Below are positions 39,492 through 48,620 of a stretch of DNA of 64,000 nt, in pieces; position 1 is the stretch's first letter; every line of letters begins with the position of its first letter. Position numbers and translations under genes: made by a program. The notes below the pieces were generated by a model. It was not told the origin of the DNA. It saw nothing but the letters and a program-made list of their open reading frames with translations, and made no database searches. The DNA is from Thioclava sp. ES.031 (GTDB lineage: Bacteria; Pseudomonadota; Alphaproteobacteria; Rhodobacterales; Rhodobacteraceae), in contig NZ_PDJO01000001.1 in the NCBI RefSeq assembly GCF_002563775.1, positions 1,374,001 through 1,438,000 of the forward strand, written 5' to 3'.

Positions 39492-41161
39492 GTGACAGAC
39501 TGATCTACCTCCCCCTCGGCGGTGCCGGCGAAATCGGCATGAACGCCTATGTGTACGGCTACGGCCCAGAGGGGAAAGAGCGGCTGATCGTTGTCGATCT
39601 GGGCGTGACTTTCCCGGATATGGATAGCACGCCCGGCGTCGATCTGATCTTTGCCGATCTCGAATGGCTGGAAGCGAATGCCGACCGGATCGACGCGATC
39701 TTCATCACCCACGCCCATGAAGACCATATCGGCGCGCTGGCCCATGTCTGGAACAAGCTGCGCAAGCCGGTCTATGCGCGCGCCTTCACCGGCCGCATCG
39801 GTCAGCTGAAGCTGGAAGAGGCGGGCATCCCGGCCGAAACGATCCAGATCGTCGAGCCGCGCCCGACCGTGATCGAGGCGGGTCCCTTCAAGGTGCAATT
39901 CGTGCCGATCTCGCACTCGATCCCCGAAAGCTCCGGCCTCATCATCGACACGCCCGCCGGGCGCGTCGTGCATACGGGCGATTTCAAGCTCGACGGCAAC
40001 CCGATCGTGGGCGAGCCCTTCGAGCCCGAGATGTGGCACGCCATCGCCAAGGAAGGCGACGGTGTGAAGGTTCTGGTGAGCGATTCCACGAACGTCTTCT
40101 CGCCGCTGCCGGGCCGGTCGGAGGCCACGCTGGCCGAGCCGATCTCGGAACTGATCCGCGCCCAGACCGGCATGGTCGTCGCGACCACCTTCGCCTCGAA
40201 TGTCGCGCGCCTGAAGACGCTCGCCGAGGCGGGCAAGGCTGCGGGCCGCTCGGTCTGTCTGCTGGGCCGCGCGATGAAGCGTATGGTCTCGGTCGCGGAA
40301 GAAACCGGTGTGCTCAAGGGCATGCCCGGCACGATCTCGGCGGAAGAGGCGAGCGATGTGCCGCGCCAGAACCTGATGCTGATCGTGACCGGCTCTCAGG
40401 GCGAGCGCCGCGCGGCCTCGGCCCAGCTGAGCCGGGGCAAATATCTGGGTCTCGAATTGAAAGAGGGCGACACGTTCCTGTTCTCCTCGAAGACCATCCC
40501 GGGCAACGAACGCGGCGTGATCCGCATCATGAACGCCTTCTCGGAGATGGGCGTCGACGTGGTGGACGATCACGGCGGGCTCTATCACGTCTCGGGCCAC
40601 GCGAACCGCCCCGATCTGGAAGCGGTCCATGAGCTGCTCGCGCCGAAGATTCTGATCCCGATGCATGGCGAGCATCGCCACCTGCGCGAACACGCCAAAC
40701 TGGCTGCGGATAAGGGCATCCCGTCCGAGGTCGCGACGAACGGCACGATGATCGACCTTAGCGGCGAGGTGCCGAAAGTCGTCGAATATATCGAAGCGGG
40801 CCGCACCTATCTCGACGGTTCGGTGCAGATCGGTGCGATGGATGGCGTGGTGCGTGACCGGATGCGCATGGCGCTGAACGGGCTGTGCCTCGTGACCCTG
40901 ATCCTCGACGAGCAGGACCAGCCGCTGGGCGAGCCCTGGGTCGAGCTGAATGGATTGCCGAAACTGGGCCGCTCGGGCGCGCCGCTGGCCGAGACGATCG
41001 AAGACGAGATGACGCAATATCTCGAACGCGCGTCGATCAAGGTCCTCAACAATGACGACAAGATCGACGAGAGCCTGCGTCGCATCGCGCGTCAGGTCTC
41101 GATGGAAGAGATCGGCAAGAAGCCCGAAGTGATCGTCGTCACTAGCCGCCTGACCGATTGA
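39488..41161 (+). CDS. rnj: Ribonuclease J
   Basis: A 557-residue metallo-beta-lactamase/beta-CASP RNase with endonuclease and 5'-exonuclease activity in mRNA decay and rRNA maturation. The zinc ligands His75, His77, Asp79 and His80 are in THAHEDHIG; the substrate-recognition loop ISHSIPESSGLII and the beta-CASP HVSGHANRPDLE and PMHGEHRHLREH blocks are present. The start is GTG 39488 overlapping coaX by 4 bases (GTGA). It is the last gene of the operon that begins with nuoA and ends at a strong terminator. Confidence 0.94.
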   Translation: MSDRLIYLPLGGAGEIGMNAYVYGYGPEGKERLIVVDLGVTFPDMDSTPGVDLIFADLEWLEANADRIDAIFITHAHEDHIGALAHVWNKLRKPVYARAFTGRIGQLKLEEAGIPAETIQIVEPRPTVIEAGPFKVQFVPISHSIPESSGLIIDTPAGRVVHTGDFKLDGNPIVGEPFEPEMWHAIAKEGDGVKVLVSDSTNVFSPLPGRSEATLAEPISELIRAQTGMVVATTFASNVARLKTLAEAGKAAGRSVCLLGRAMKRMVSVAEETGVLKGMPGTISAEEASDVPRQNLMLIVTGSQGERRAASAQLSRGKYLGLELKEGDTFLFSSKTIPGNERGVIRIMNAFSEMGVDVVDDHGGLYHVSGHANRPDLEAVHELLAPKILIPMHGEHRHLREHAKLAADKGIPSEVATNGTMIDLSGEVPKVVEYIEAGRTYLDGSVQIGAMDGVVRDRMRMALNGLCLVTLILDEQDQPLGEPWVELNGLPKLGRSGAPLAETIEDEMTQYLERASIKVLNNDDKIDESLRRIARQVSMEEIGKKPEVIVVTSRLTD

Positions 41162-41169
41162 GCGCGGCT

Positions 41170-41190
41170 CCGCGCCCCAAAAGGGCGCGG
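41170..41190. repeat. GC-rich hairpin just after rnj
   Basis: Perfect 8-base arms CCGCGCCC and GGGCGCGG around CAAAA, starting 9 bases after the rnj stop. There is no T-run. It may help protect the transcript 3' end ahead of the true terminator 56 bases further on. Confidence 0.5.
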
Positions 41191-41245
41191 ATCGACCAAG
41201 CGCAAGCGGGCAGGGGTGCGCCCCATCCTTGAAGACAAAGAAAAA

Positions 41246-41279
41246 CCCCGCCGGAGGAGGCCTCCGGCGGGGATTTTTT
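41246..41279. terminator. Bidirectional intrinsic terminator between rnj and the DEAD-box gene
   Basis: Two perfect 12-base arms (41246-41257 and 41261-41272, starting CCCCGCC) around an AGG loop, followed by ATTTTTT on the plus strand and by a T-run on the minus strand (AAAAA at 41241-41245). It ends both the nuo-birA-coaX-rnj transcript and the convergent helicase transcript. Confidence 0.92.
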
Positions 41280-41294
41280 AACAATACGAAAGCG

Positions 41295-42878
41295 TCAGCT
41301 GTCCGCTTTGTCCTCGGCGGTCTCATCGACCGCGCCGGGGCGGAAGGAGACGGTGAGGAAGTCCGGGACGTGATCGCCCATGCCCACGACTTCGTTGTCG
41401 CGCTCGCGGCGGTTGCGACCACCGCGCGACCGGCGGGCATTGCCGCCCTCGTCGGAAGACTGGCTGCGCGATTGCGGCTTCGGAGCGCTCGCGGCCTCGG
41501 GGGCCTCGCTGCGGGCCTCTTCGGGCTGAGCCTCAGCCTTCTTGGGGGCCTTCTCCTGCTCCTGCTGCTCCTGCGGCGCGGCGCTTTGCGGCTGCTGCGT
41601 CTCTTCGCTGCGCTGGTCGCGTTTCGACCCACGCCCGCCACGATCCCGGCTGCGCCCGCCGCGCGAACGACCGCCCTTGGCGTCTTCGCGCTTGCGCGCC
41701 GGTTGCTTCGCGCCTTCGGACAGCTCGAAATCTTCCGGCGGCTCGGCGCGCGGGATTTCCTGCTCGACGAGGCTCTCGATCTGACCGAGGAATTTCTCGT
41801 CCGACGGCACCGCGATCGAGATCGCCGTGCCCTTGCGGCCCGCGCGACCCGTGCGGCCGATCCGGTGGACGTAATCCTCGGCATGCATCGGCAGGTCGTA
41901 GTTGAAGACGTGGCTCACCGAGGGCACGTCGAGGCCGCGGGCGGCCACATCGGAGGCGATCAGCAGCTTGAGCTTGCCATCGCGGAAGTTCTCGAGCGTG
42001 CGCGTGCGCTGGCTCTGGTCGAGATCGCCATGGATCGGCGCGGCGTCGAAGCCGTATTTCTGCAGGCTCTTGGCGACGATATCGACATCGACCTTGCGGT
42101 TACAGAAGACGATCGCGTTGGTGCAGGCCTCGCCCTCGGCCGCGATCACCGCGCGCAGCAATTCGCGCTTGGCCTTGGCCGTCTGGTCGCGCCGCGCCGG
42201 TTCGATCTGGATCAGCTTCTGGGTGATGTTGGCACCCGTGGTCGCCTGACGCGCCACTTCGATCCGCGTCGGCGCATGCAGGAAGGTGTTGGTGATCCGC
42301 TCGATCTCCGGGGCCATCGTGGCCGAGAAGAACAGCGTCTGGCGCGTGAACGGCGTCAGCTGGAAGATGCGCTCGATATCCGGGATGAAGCCCATGTCGA
42401 GCATCCGGTCGGCCTCGTCGACGACCATGACCTTCACATCGGTCAGGATCAGTTTGCCGCGCTCGAAATGGTCGAGCAGGCGGCCCGGCGTCGCGATCAG
42501 CACGTCGACGCCCTTGTCGATCAGCTTGTCCTGCTCGCCGAAGGACACGCCGCCGATCAGCAGCGCACGGGTCAGCTTGGTGTTCTTGGCGTAGAGGTCG
42601 AAGTTCTCGGCGACCTGGGCGGCCAGTTCGCGCGTCGGGCAGAGCACGAGCGAGCGCGGCATCCGGGCGCGGGCGCGGCCCCGGCGCAGCAGCGTCAGCA
42701 TCGGCAGGGTGAAGCTGGCGGTCTTGCCGGTCCCGGTCTGCGCGATGCCGAGCACGTCCTTGCCTTCGAGCGCGGGCGGAATGGCGCCAGCCTGAATGGG
42801 CGTGGGCTCTTCGTAGCCAGCATCGACAACGGCGGAAAGGACTTTCGGGTCCAGCTTCAGATCGGTGAATTTAGTCAT
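41295..42878 (-). CDS. DEAD-box ATP-dependent RNA helicase, RhlE-like
   Basis: A 527-residue RNA helicase. Core motifs in order: PTPIQAGAIPP (Q motif region), AQTGTGKTASF (I), PTRELAAQV (Ia), VDEADRMLDMGF (II), FFSATM (III), ASDVAARGLDVPSV (V) and HRIGRTGRAG (VI), all within about residues 1-360. The last 130 or so residues are an Arg/Gly-rich then Gln/Glu/Ala-rich disordered tail (for example RSRGGRSRDRGGRG), usual for RNA binding in RhlE proteins. It converges with rnj, another RNA-decay gene. The start lies 284 bases from the divergent antiporter gene; the leader contains a perfect hairpin. Confidence 0.92.
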   Translation of the reverse strand: MTKFTDLKLDPKVLSAVVDAGYEEPTPIQAGAIPPALEGKDVLGIAQTGTGKTASFTLPMLTLLRRGRARARMPRSLVLCPTRELAAQVAENFDLYAKNTKLTRALLIGGVSFGEQDKLIDKGVDVLIATPGRLLDHFERGKLILTDVKVMVVDEADRMLDMGFIPDIERIFQLTPFTRQTLFFSATMAPEIERITNTFLHAPTRIEVARQATTGANITQKLIQIEPARRDQTAKAKRELLRAVIAAEGEACTNAIVFCNRKVDVDIVAKSLQKYGFDAAPIHGDLDQSQRTRTLENFRDGKLKLLIASDVAARGLDVPSVSHVFNYDLPMHAEDYVHRIGRTGRAGRKGTAISIAVPSDEKFLGQIESLVEQEIPRAEPPEDFELSEGAKQPARKREDAKGGRSRGGRSRDRGGRGSKRDQRSEETQQPQSAAPQEQQEQEKAPKKAEAQPEEARSEAPEAASAPKPQSRSQSSDEGGNARRSRGGRNRRERDNEVVGMGDHVPDFLTVSFRPGAVDETAEDKADS

Positions 42879-42970
42879 GGGTTTCCTTGGTTTACCTTTG
42901 ATCGCGTCCTGTCGCGACCCGCATCGGGCGGGGCCGCTGTCGGGCGCTTTAGGAACCGGGCGCCCAGGAG

Positions 42971-42994
42971 AAGCTCCGCCGGATTACGGAGCTT
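42971..42994. repeat. Hairpin in the leader region of the DEAD-box gene
   Basis: Perfect 8-base arms AAGCTCCG and CGGAGCTT separated by 8 bases, 93 bases upstream of the helicase start codon on its minus-strand leader. The whole 284-base gap (42879-43162) holds no gene. It must contain the divergent promoters of the helicase and antiporter genes, which I could not place with confidence. Confidence 0.45.
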
Positions 42995-43162
42995 GACTGC
43001 GCCCTACCGGATTGCGACGCAAAGGTCAATCTTTTCAGGGGGTGACCCGGGGCTGCGCGCGGAACATAGCGCAGTCCTGCGCGATATTCGGCCTCTTGCA
43101 AAAGGGCACGGAACCTGACCTCCTGAGCGGGGTTTGATCCCGAAGCGTGACGAGGGACAGGT

Positions 43163-45043
43163 ATGGCAATTGCGGAATCGGCGGGTCTCGGCCCGGTATT
43201 GGCCTTTGCGCTGGTGGGTGTGTGCGGTGTTGGGGCGCAATGGCTGGCCTGGCGCCTGCGCCTGCCCGCCATCGTAATCATGCTGGTCGCAGGGCTCATC
43301 GCGGGCCCCGCGACGGGGCTTTTGAACCCGAGCGAAGATTTCGGTGACTTGCTGAGCCCGCTGATCGCGCTCGCGGTGGCCGTGATCCTGTTCGAGGGGG
43401 GATTCTCTCTCGATTTCCACCGCTTGGGCGATGCGAAAACCGGGGTCCGGCGGCTGGTCTTCATCGGCGCGCCTCTGGGCTGGTTGCTCTCGGCACTCGC
43501 GCTCGTCTGGGGGGCGGGGCTCAGCTGGGAAAGCGCGGCGGTCTTCGGCGGCATTATGGTCGTCACCGGCCCCACGGTGATCGCGCCGCTTCTGCGTACG
43601 GCGAAACTTGCCCGCCGCCCCGCGCGCCTGCTGCAATGGGAAGCGATCGTGAACGACCCGATCGGCGCGCTGGCGGCGGTTCTGGCTTTCGAGGTGGTGT
43701 TCACGCTGCGCTCCAACCTGCCGATGGGCGAGGCGGTCGGGCATCTCGCGCTCGGCATCGGCTTCGCGGCCGCAATCGGCGGCGCGGTCGGCTGGGGCAT
43801 CGCGCGCAGCTTCTCGCGCGGGTGGGTGCCGGAATTCATGAAGGTGCCGGTGCTCTTCGCGACGCTTCTGGGCACCTTCGCGGTGACGGATCACGTGCTG
43901 CATGAGAGCGGGCTGCTGGCGGTCACGGTGATGGGGCTGGTGATCGGAAATGCCGACCTGCCGTCCTACGAGGAACTGCGCCGCTTCAAGGAACATGCGA
44001 CCGTGTTGCTGGTCTCGGGCGTGTTCATCCTGCTCGCCGCGAATATCGAGATCGACCAGCTTGCCGCGCTCGACTGGCACGCGCTCCTCTTCGTTATTCT
44101 CGTGGTGCTGGTGGCGCGGCCGCTGACGGTGCTGATCTCGCTGATCGGGACAGCACTGCCGCGCAACGAACGGCTGTTGATCGCCTTCACCGGCCCGCGC
44201 GGGGTGGTGCTGGTCGCGGTGGCGGGCCTCTTCGGGCAGCGTCTGGCCGAGATCGGTGTTGCGGACGGGTTGCGGATCGGGCCGCTGGCCTTCGTTCTGG
44301 TGCTGGTGACGGTGATCGTGCACGGCTTCACGCTGGCGCCGCTGGCGCGGAAGCTGGGGCTCGCCAATGCCGACAAGCCGGGGCTGCTGATCGTGGGCGG
44401 TTCGCGCTTCACCACGGCGCTGGCCGAGACGCTGAACAAGGCCGAGGTGCCGGTGCTGATCACCGACCCGAACCATGCCCATCTGATCCGCCCGCGCGCC
44501 AATGGGCTCAAGACGTTCTACGGCGACATTCTGGGCGAGGCGGCGGAGGACAAGGTCGAGCTGATGGCCTATTCGACCCTGCTCGCGGCCACCGATAACG
44601 ACGCCTACAACACGCTCGTCGCGACCGATCTCGCGCCCGAGCTGGGCCGCGACAAGGTCTGGCAGGTGCCGCGCCAGAAGGACGACCGCGAACGCCACGC
44701 GCTGCCGACGCAGCTCGGTGGGCGCCGCTTTGGCGAGGGGCGGACGCTGGAGAATTGGGAGAAGCTGCTGTCGGAGGGCTGGCGGTTCCGCGTGACGCGG
44801 ATCACCGAGGAATACAGGCTGCCCGACTGGCGCAAGAAGCGGCCCAAGGCGAAGCCCGTGATGGTCGTGGCGAAAAGCGGCGATCTGCGCTTCGTGATCG
44901 ATGCGGCCGAGATGAAGGTCGAACCGGGCGGGCGGTTGATCTCGCTCCTGCCGCCCGAGGCGTTCGAGGAGGAAACCGCGCAGAAGGCCAAGGCCGGGGA
45001 AAAGCCTTCGGGTCAGCAGGGGCCTGCCGCGCGAATCCCGTGA
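43163..45043 (+). CDS. Cation:proton antiporter with C-terminal RCK/TrkA-N domain
   Basis: A 626-residue inner-membrane exchanger of the NhaP/CPA type. About 12 hydrophobic helices fill residues 1-390, including LAVAVILFEGGFSLDF (about 70-85) and the GIMVVTGPTVIAPLL and EAIVNDPIGALAAV blocks (about 129-172) holding the ion-site Asp. Residues about 405-500 form a TrkA-N (RCK) nucleotide-binding domain, GLLIVGGSRFTTALAETL and LLAATDNDAYN, which would gate the exchanger by NAD(H) or nucleotide. Its end lies 3 bases from the convergent, broken M23 peptidase gene. Ion specificity (Na+ or K+) cannot be read from sequence alone. Confidence 0.9.
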   Translation: MAIAESAGLGPVLAFALVGVCGVGAQWLAWRLRLPAIVIMLVAGLIAGPATGLLNPSEDFGDLLSPLIALAVAVILFEGGFSLDFHRLGDAKTGVRRLVFIGAPLGWLLSALALVWGAGLSWESAAVFGGIMVVTGPTVIAPLLRTAKLARRPARLLQWEAIVNDPIGALAAVLAFEVVFTLRSNLPMGEAVGHLALGIGFAAAIGGAVGWGIARSFSRGWVPEFMKVPVLFATLLGTFAVTDHVLHESGLLAVTVMGLVIGNADLPSYEELRRFKEHATVLLVSGVFILLAANIEIDQLAALDWHALLFVILVVLVARPLTVLISLIGTALPRNERLLIAFTGPRGVVLVAVAGLFGQRLAEIGVADGLRIGPLAFVLVLVTVIVHGFTLAPLARKLGLANADKPGLLIVGGSRFTTALAETLNKAEVPVLITDPNHAHLIRPRANGLKTFYGDILGEAAEDKVELMAYSTLLAATDNDAYNTLVATDLAPELGRDKVWQVPRQKDDRERHALPTQLGGRRFGEGRTLENWEKLLSEGWRFRVTRITEEYRLPDWRKKRPKAKPVMVVAKSGDLRFVIDAAEMKVEPGGRLISLLPPEAFEEETAQKAKAGEKPSGQQGPAARIP

Positions 45044-45046
45044 GGC

Positions 45047-46032
45047 CTAGTCGATCCGGGCGGTGAGGGTGCGGCGAGCGATCACCGCGCCGTCGTGGCT
45101 GAGCGTGATCTGGCCGTTGTAGCGGCCCATCGGCCATCCGCCCGGCGGGGCTTTCTTGCCGACATAGCGGAAGAACCGAGCCTTAGGCGCATCGACCTCG
45201 CTGGTCGTGCTGATGCTGATCCCGTCCGGGCCGGTGATCTCGAACCCGATCGTGTCCCCCGCACGCAGGCCGAAGCCGTAGCCCCACAAGACAAGCGCGG
45301 GGCCGGTTTCGCTGGGTGGGGGCAGGGCAGCGCCGGCCAAGACTGTCTCGAAGCGTGGCAAGGTGGCGGTGAACCCGGCCTCGAGCCAACCGCTCGGTGA
45401 ATATTTTACCTGATCGGACCAGAGCGTTTGCGTCGCATCGGTGCGCAGCCGTCCTGCATAACCGGATCGAACGGGTCGATCACGGTGTCGTCGTGGCGCA
45501 GCGAGAGATGCAGATGCGGGAATTCTGCTTTACCCGATTGTCCGACGAGGCCAAGCGGGGCGCCCGCCGCCACCTGGTCGCCACGGGTCACGGAAATGGA
45601 GCCGTCGCGCAGGTGGCAATATTGGGTCTGCCAGCCGTGTCCGAGATCGATGACGATCCCGTTCCCGCATTCCTTGCCTGCAGCTGTCTGGCCGCTGGCA
45701 TAAGCCCCGTCTGGCTCGCCGTCGCGGGTGGCGATCACCCGGCCCGGGGCGGCGGCGATCACCTGCACGCCCGCCTGCATCTGCGCCTCGGTCAGCAGCG
45801 CGAAATCGGTGCCCTTGTGCCTGTCATAGGTCAGCCCGCCGCAGCCTGCATCGCGCGCGCCGGGGCCGGGGTCGCGGTCGACGTAGTTCTGGATGTAGCA
45901 GTCCTGGCCAAGCGTGCACTCGACCGGCATCTGCAGCTTCGGCGCATCGGATAGAAAAGTCCCGGCCGTGCAGGGCAGGGCAGGGCAGGGCAGGGCCGGG
46001 ACGAGTAGGCTTATCAATACCGCGCGGAGCAC
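45047..46032 (-). pseudogene. M23-family peptidase gene interrupted by a frameshift
   Basis: From GTG 46032 the frame encodes a signal peptide and an M23 (LytM-like) domain: TYDRHKGTDFALL holding the His-x4-Asp metal motif, and FPHLHLSLRHDD holding the second motif. It then runs to a stop at 45406. Near 45443-45444 a one-base change of frame restores a continuation, DATQTLWSDQVKYSPSGWLE, that joins directly to a 104-codon open frame ending at 45047 with a beta-rich C-terminal domain (TGPALVLWGYGFGLRAGD). The two halves together look like one protein of about 327 residues, a form I recognise from Rhodobacteraceae. Either a true one-base deletion or a sequence error explains it. It lies 8 bases after clpA. 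Confidence 0.8.
45971..45995. repeat. Five tandem copies of CAGGG in the M23 signal-peptide region
   Basis: CAGGG is repeated five times without error. On the coding (minus) strand it is CCCTG, encoding the Pro-Ala-Leu-Pro-Cys repeat at the end of the hydrophobic signal segment. Gain or loss of one 5-base unit changes the reading frame, which is how phase-variable simple repeats work, though five units is at the short end. Confidence 0.85.
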
Positions 46033-46040
46033 GGTCTAGA

Positions 46041-48359
46041 TCATTCGGCGGTCAGCAGGCGCGGCTTGGAGCCGGAAATCCGCTTCTTGCCCGGTTCCTC
46101 GACCTTGATGACGATCTTGTCGTCCTTGACCGACACCTTGGCGACGCCGCCCTTGGTGAGCTTCCCGAAGAGCAGCTCTTCGGCGAGCGGCTTCTTGATA
46201 TGCTCCTGAATGACCCGGCCCAGCGGACGCGCGCCCATCTTGTCGTCGTAGCCCTTCTCGGCGAGCCAGTTCGCGGCGGCCGGGGTGAGCTCGATATGGA
46301 CGTTGCGGTCGATGAGCTGCGCTTCGAGTTGCAGCACGAACTTGTCGACCACCTGCAAGATCACCTCGCGCGGCAGCGGCGCGAAGCTGACCACCGCGTC
46401 CAGACGGTTGCGGAACTCGGGCGTGAAGGTCCGCTCGATCGCGGCCGTATCCTCGCCCTCGCGCCGATCGCGCCCGAAGCCGATTGCGGTCTTCGCCTGT
46501 TCGGCGGCGCCCGCATTCGAGGTCATGATCAGGATCACGTTGCGGAAGTCGACGGTCCGGCCGTTATGGTCGGTGAGCTTCCCGTGATCCATCACCTGCA
46601 GCAGGATGTTGTAGACATCCGGGTGCGCCTTCTCGATCTCGTCCAGGAGCAGCACGCAATGCGGGTGCTGGTCGACGCTGTCGGTCAGCATGCCGCCCTG
46701 ATCGAAGCCGACATAGCCCGGAGGCGCACCGATCAGACGCGAGACCGCGTGCTTCTCCATGTATTCCGACATGTCGAAGCGCATCAGTTCCACGCCGAGC
46801 GTATCGGCGAGCTGCTTGGCCACCTCGGTCTTGCCGACGCCGGTCGGGCCCGCGAAGAGGTAGTTGCCGATCGGCTTCTCCGGCTCGCGCAGACCCGCAC
46901 GGGCCAGCTTGATCGCGGAGGACAGCGTCTCGATCGCCTTGTCCTGACCGAACACGACGCGCTTGAGGGTCTTTTCGAGATCCTTGAGCACCTCGGCATC
47001 GTCCTTCGAGACCGATTTCGGCGGGATCCGCGCGATCTTGGCGACGACCGCCTCGATCTCTTTCGGGCCGATGGTCTTGCGCCGCTTGCTTTCGGCCACG
47101 AGATGCTGGGCCGCGCCCGCCTCGTCGATCACGTCGATCGCCTTGTCGGGCAGCTTGCGGTCATGGACATAGCGCGCCGACAGCTCCACCGCCGTCTTGA
47201 TGGCGTCGTTGGTGTAGCGAATGTCGTGGTGCTTCTCGAAATAGGGCTTCAGACCCATCAGGATCTTGATGGAATCCGGCACCGACGGCTCGTTCACGTC
47301 GATCTTCTGGAACCGGCGGCTCAGCGCGCGGTCCTTCTCGAAATGCTGGCGGAACTCCTTGTAGGTGGTGGAGCCCATGGTGCGCAGCTTGCCGCCCTGA
47401 AGCGCGGGCTTCAGCAGGTTCGAGGCATCCATCGCGCCACCCGAGGTGGCACCCGCACCGATCACGGTGTGGATCTCGTCGATGAAGAGGATCGCGTCGG
47501 GATGCTCTTCAAGCTCCTTCACGACAGCCTTCAGACGCTCCTCGAAGTCGCCGCGATAGCGGGTGCCCGCGAGCAGCGCGCCCATATCGAGCGAGTAGAT
47601 CGTCGAATTGGCGAGGATCTCCGGGGTTTCGCCGCGCGTGATCTTCAGCGCGAGCCCTTCCGCGATCGCGGTCTTGCCCACGCCGGGATCGCCCACCAGA
47701 AGCGGGTTGTTCTTGCGGCGGCGGCACAGCACCTGAATGCAGCGCTCCACCTCGTGCTCACGCCCGATCAGCGGGTCGACATCGCCCTTCTCGGATTTCG
47801 CGTTGAGGTTCACGCAGTATTTCTCGAGCGCGGAATCCTTGGCTTCGGCCTGGGTCGTACCCTCGGCCTTGGCCTCTTCCTCGGCCCCCGACACGGGGCG
47901 CGTTTCGCCGAACTCGGGGTCTTTCGCCACGCCATGCGCGATGAAGTTCACCGCGTCGTAGCGGGTCATGTCCTGCTCTTGCAGGAAGTAGGCGGCGTTG
48001 CTTTCGCGTTCCGCGAAGATCGCGACGAGCACATTGGCCCCGGTCACTTCCGAGCGGCCCGAGCTTTGGACATGGATGGCCGCGCGCTGGATCACGCGCT
48101 GGAAGGCGGCGGTCGGCACGGCTTCCGAGCCTTCGATTTCGGTCACGAGGGTGGACAGCTCATCGTCGATGAACTCCACCAAGGTCTGGCGCAATTCGTC
48201 GGTATCGACGGCGCAGGCCTTCATCACCCGCGCGGCGTCCGGCTCGTCGATCAAGGCGAGGAGCAGGTGTTCTAGCGTCGCGAGTTCATGCTTTCGGGCA
48301 TTGGCGAGCGCCAGCGCCCCGTGGATTGCCTGTTCGAGCGTATTGGAAAACGACGGCAT
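46041..48359 (-). CDS. clpA: ATP-dependent Clp protease ATP-binding subunit ClpA
   Basis: A 772-residue AAA+ unfoldase that feeds substrates to ClpP. The order is: Clp-N repeat domain (about 1-145), an acidic linker, D1 with Walker A GDPGVGKT at 223-230, and D2 with GPTGVGKT near residue 505 and the [12 protein letters not shown]alker B block. The absence of a long coiled-coil middle domain separates it from ClpB and ClpC. AAAGGAG lies before the ATG. The adaptor gene clpS, often next to clpA, is not in this window. The M23 gene follows 8 bases later. Confidence 0.95.
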   Translation of the reverse strand: MPSFSNTLEQAIHGALALANARKHELATLEHLLLALIDEPDAARVMKACAVDTDELRQTLVEFIDDELSTLVTEIEGSEAVPTAAFQRVIQRAAIHVQSSGRSEVTGANVLVAIFAERESNAAYFLQEQDMTRYDAVNFIAHGVAKDPEFGETRPVSGAEEEAKAEGTTQAEAKDSALEKYCVNLNAKSEKGDVDPLIGREHEVERCIQVLCRRRKNNPLLVGDPGVGKTAIAEGLALKITRGETPEILANSTIYSLDMGALLAGTRYRGDFEERLKAVVKELEEHPDAILFIDEIHTVIGAGATSGGAMDASNLLKPALQGGKLRTMGSTTYKEFRQHFEKDRALSRRFQKIDVNEPSVPDSIKILMGLKPYFEKHHDIRYTNDAIKTAVELSARYVHDRKLPDKAIDVIDEAGAAQHLVAESKRRKTIGPKEIEAVVAKIARIPPKSVSKDDAEVLKDLEKTLKRVVFGQDKAIETLSSAIKLARAGLREPEKPIGNYLFAGPTGVGKTEVAKQLADTLGVELMRFDMSEYMEKHAVSRLIGAPPGYVGFDQGGMLTDSVDQHPHCVLLLDEIEKAHPDVYNILLQVMDHGKLTDHNGRTVDFRNVILIMTSNAGAAEQAKTAIGFGRDRREGEDTAAIERTFTPEFRNRLDAVVSFAPLPREVILQVVDKFVLQLEAQLIDRNVHIELTPAAANWLAEKGYDDKMGARPLGRVIQEHIKKPLAEELLFGKLTKGGVAKVSVKDDKIVIKVEEPGKKRISGSKPRLLTAE

Positions 48360-48620
48360 TATCTGCTCCTTTCCTCGGAGGGCGGCGCGGGAGGATACCC
48401 AGCCTAGTGTTGCCCTATAAGATTAAAGTTCGGTGGAAATCGCCGCGCTTCAAGTCTTTTCATGCCCAAAATCCGACCGGACTCCGATTCGTGCGGAAAA
48501 AACGGTCATTTAACGGGCGCAACGGTGCAGGGATACCGATGAGGCGCGCAATATCTAGGGGGGTTGCGTGTGACCTCTCCCATATGGGGAGGGTTTTCGC
48601 GCGTTCAAGCGTATTGCCGG
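48360..48620. other. Non-coding gap between the HPP-CBS gene and clpA
   Basis: This 261-base stretch holds no open frame with coding character. It should contain the clpA promoter on the minus strand. I could not find a convincing -35/-10 or heat-shock promoter pair, nor a terminator for the upstream HPP-CBS gene. Confidence 0.5.

Noticed and set aside
39467..41884. An open frame of 805 codons on the minus strand across rnj and the end of the DEAD-box gene.
   Set aside because: It is antisense to RNase J and crosses a strong terminator; no start signal and no family resemblance.
48415..48454. CTTGAA and TTATAG on the minus strand upstream of clpA, considered as a heat-shock promoter.
   Set aside because: The spacing between the two elements is 28 bases, far too long for a sigma-32 or sigma-70 promoter.
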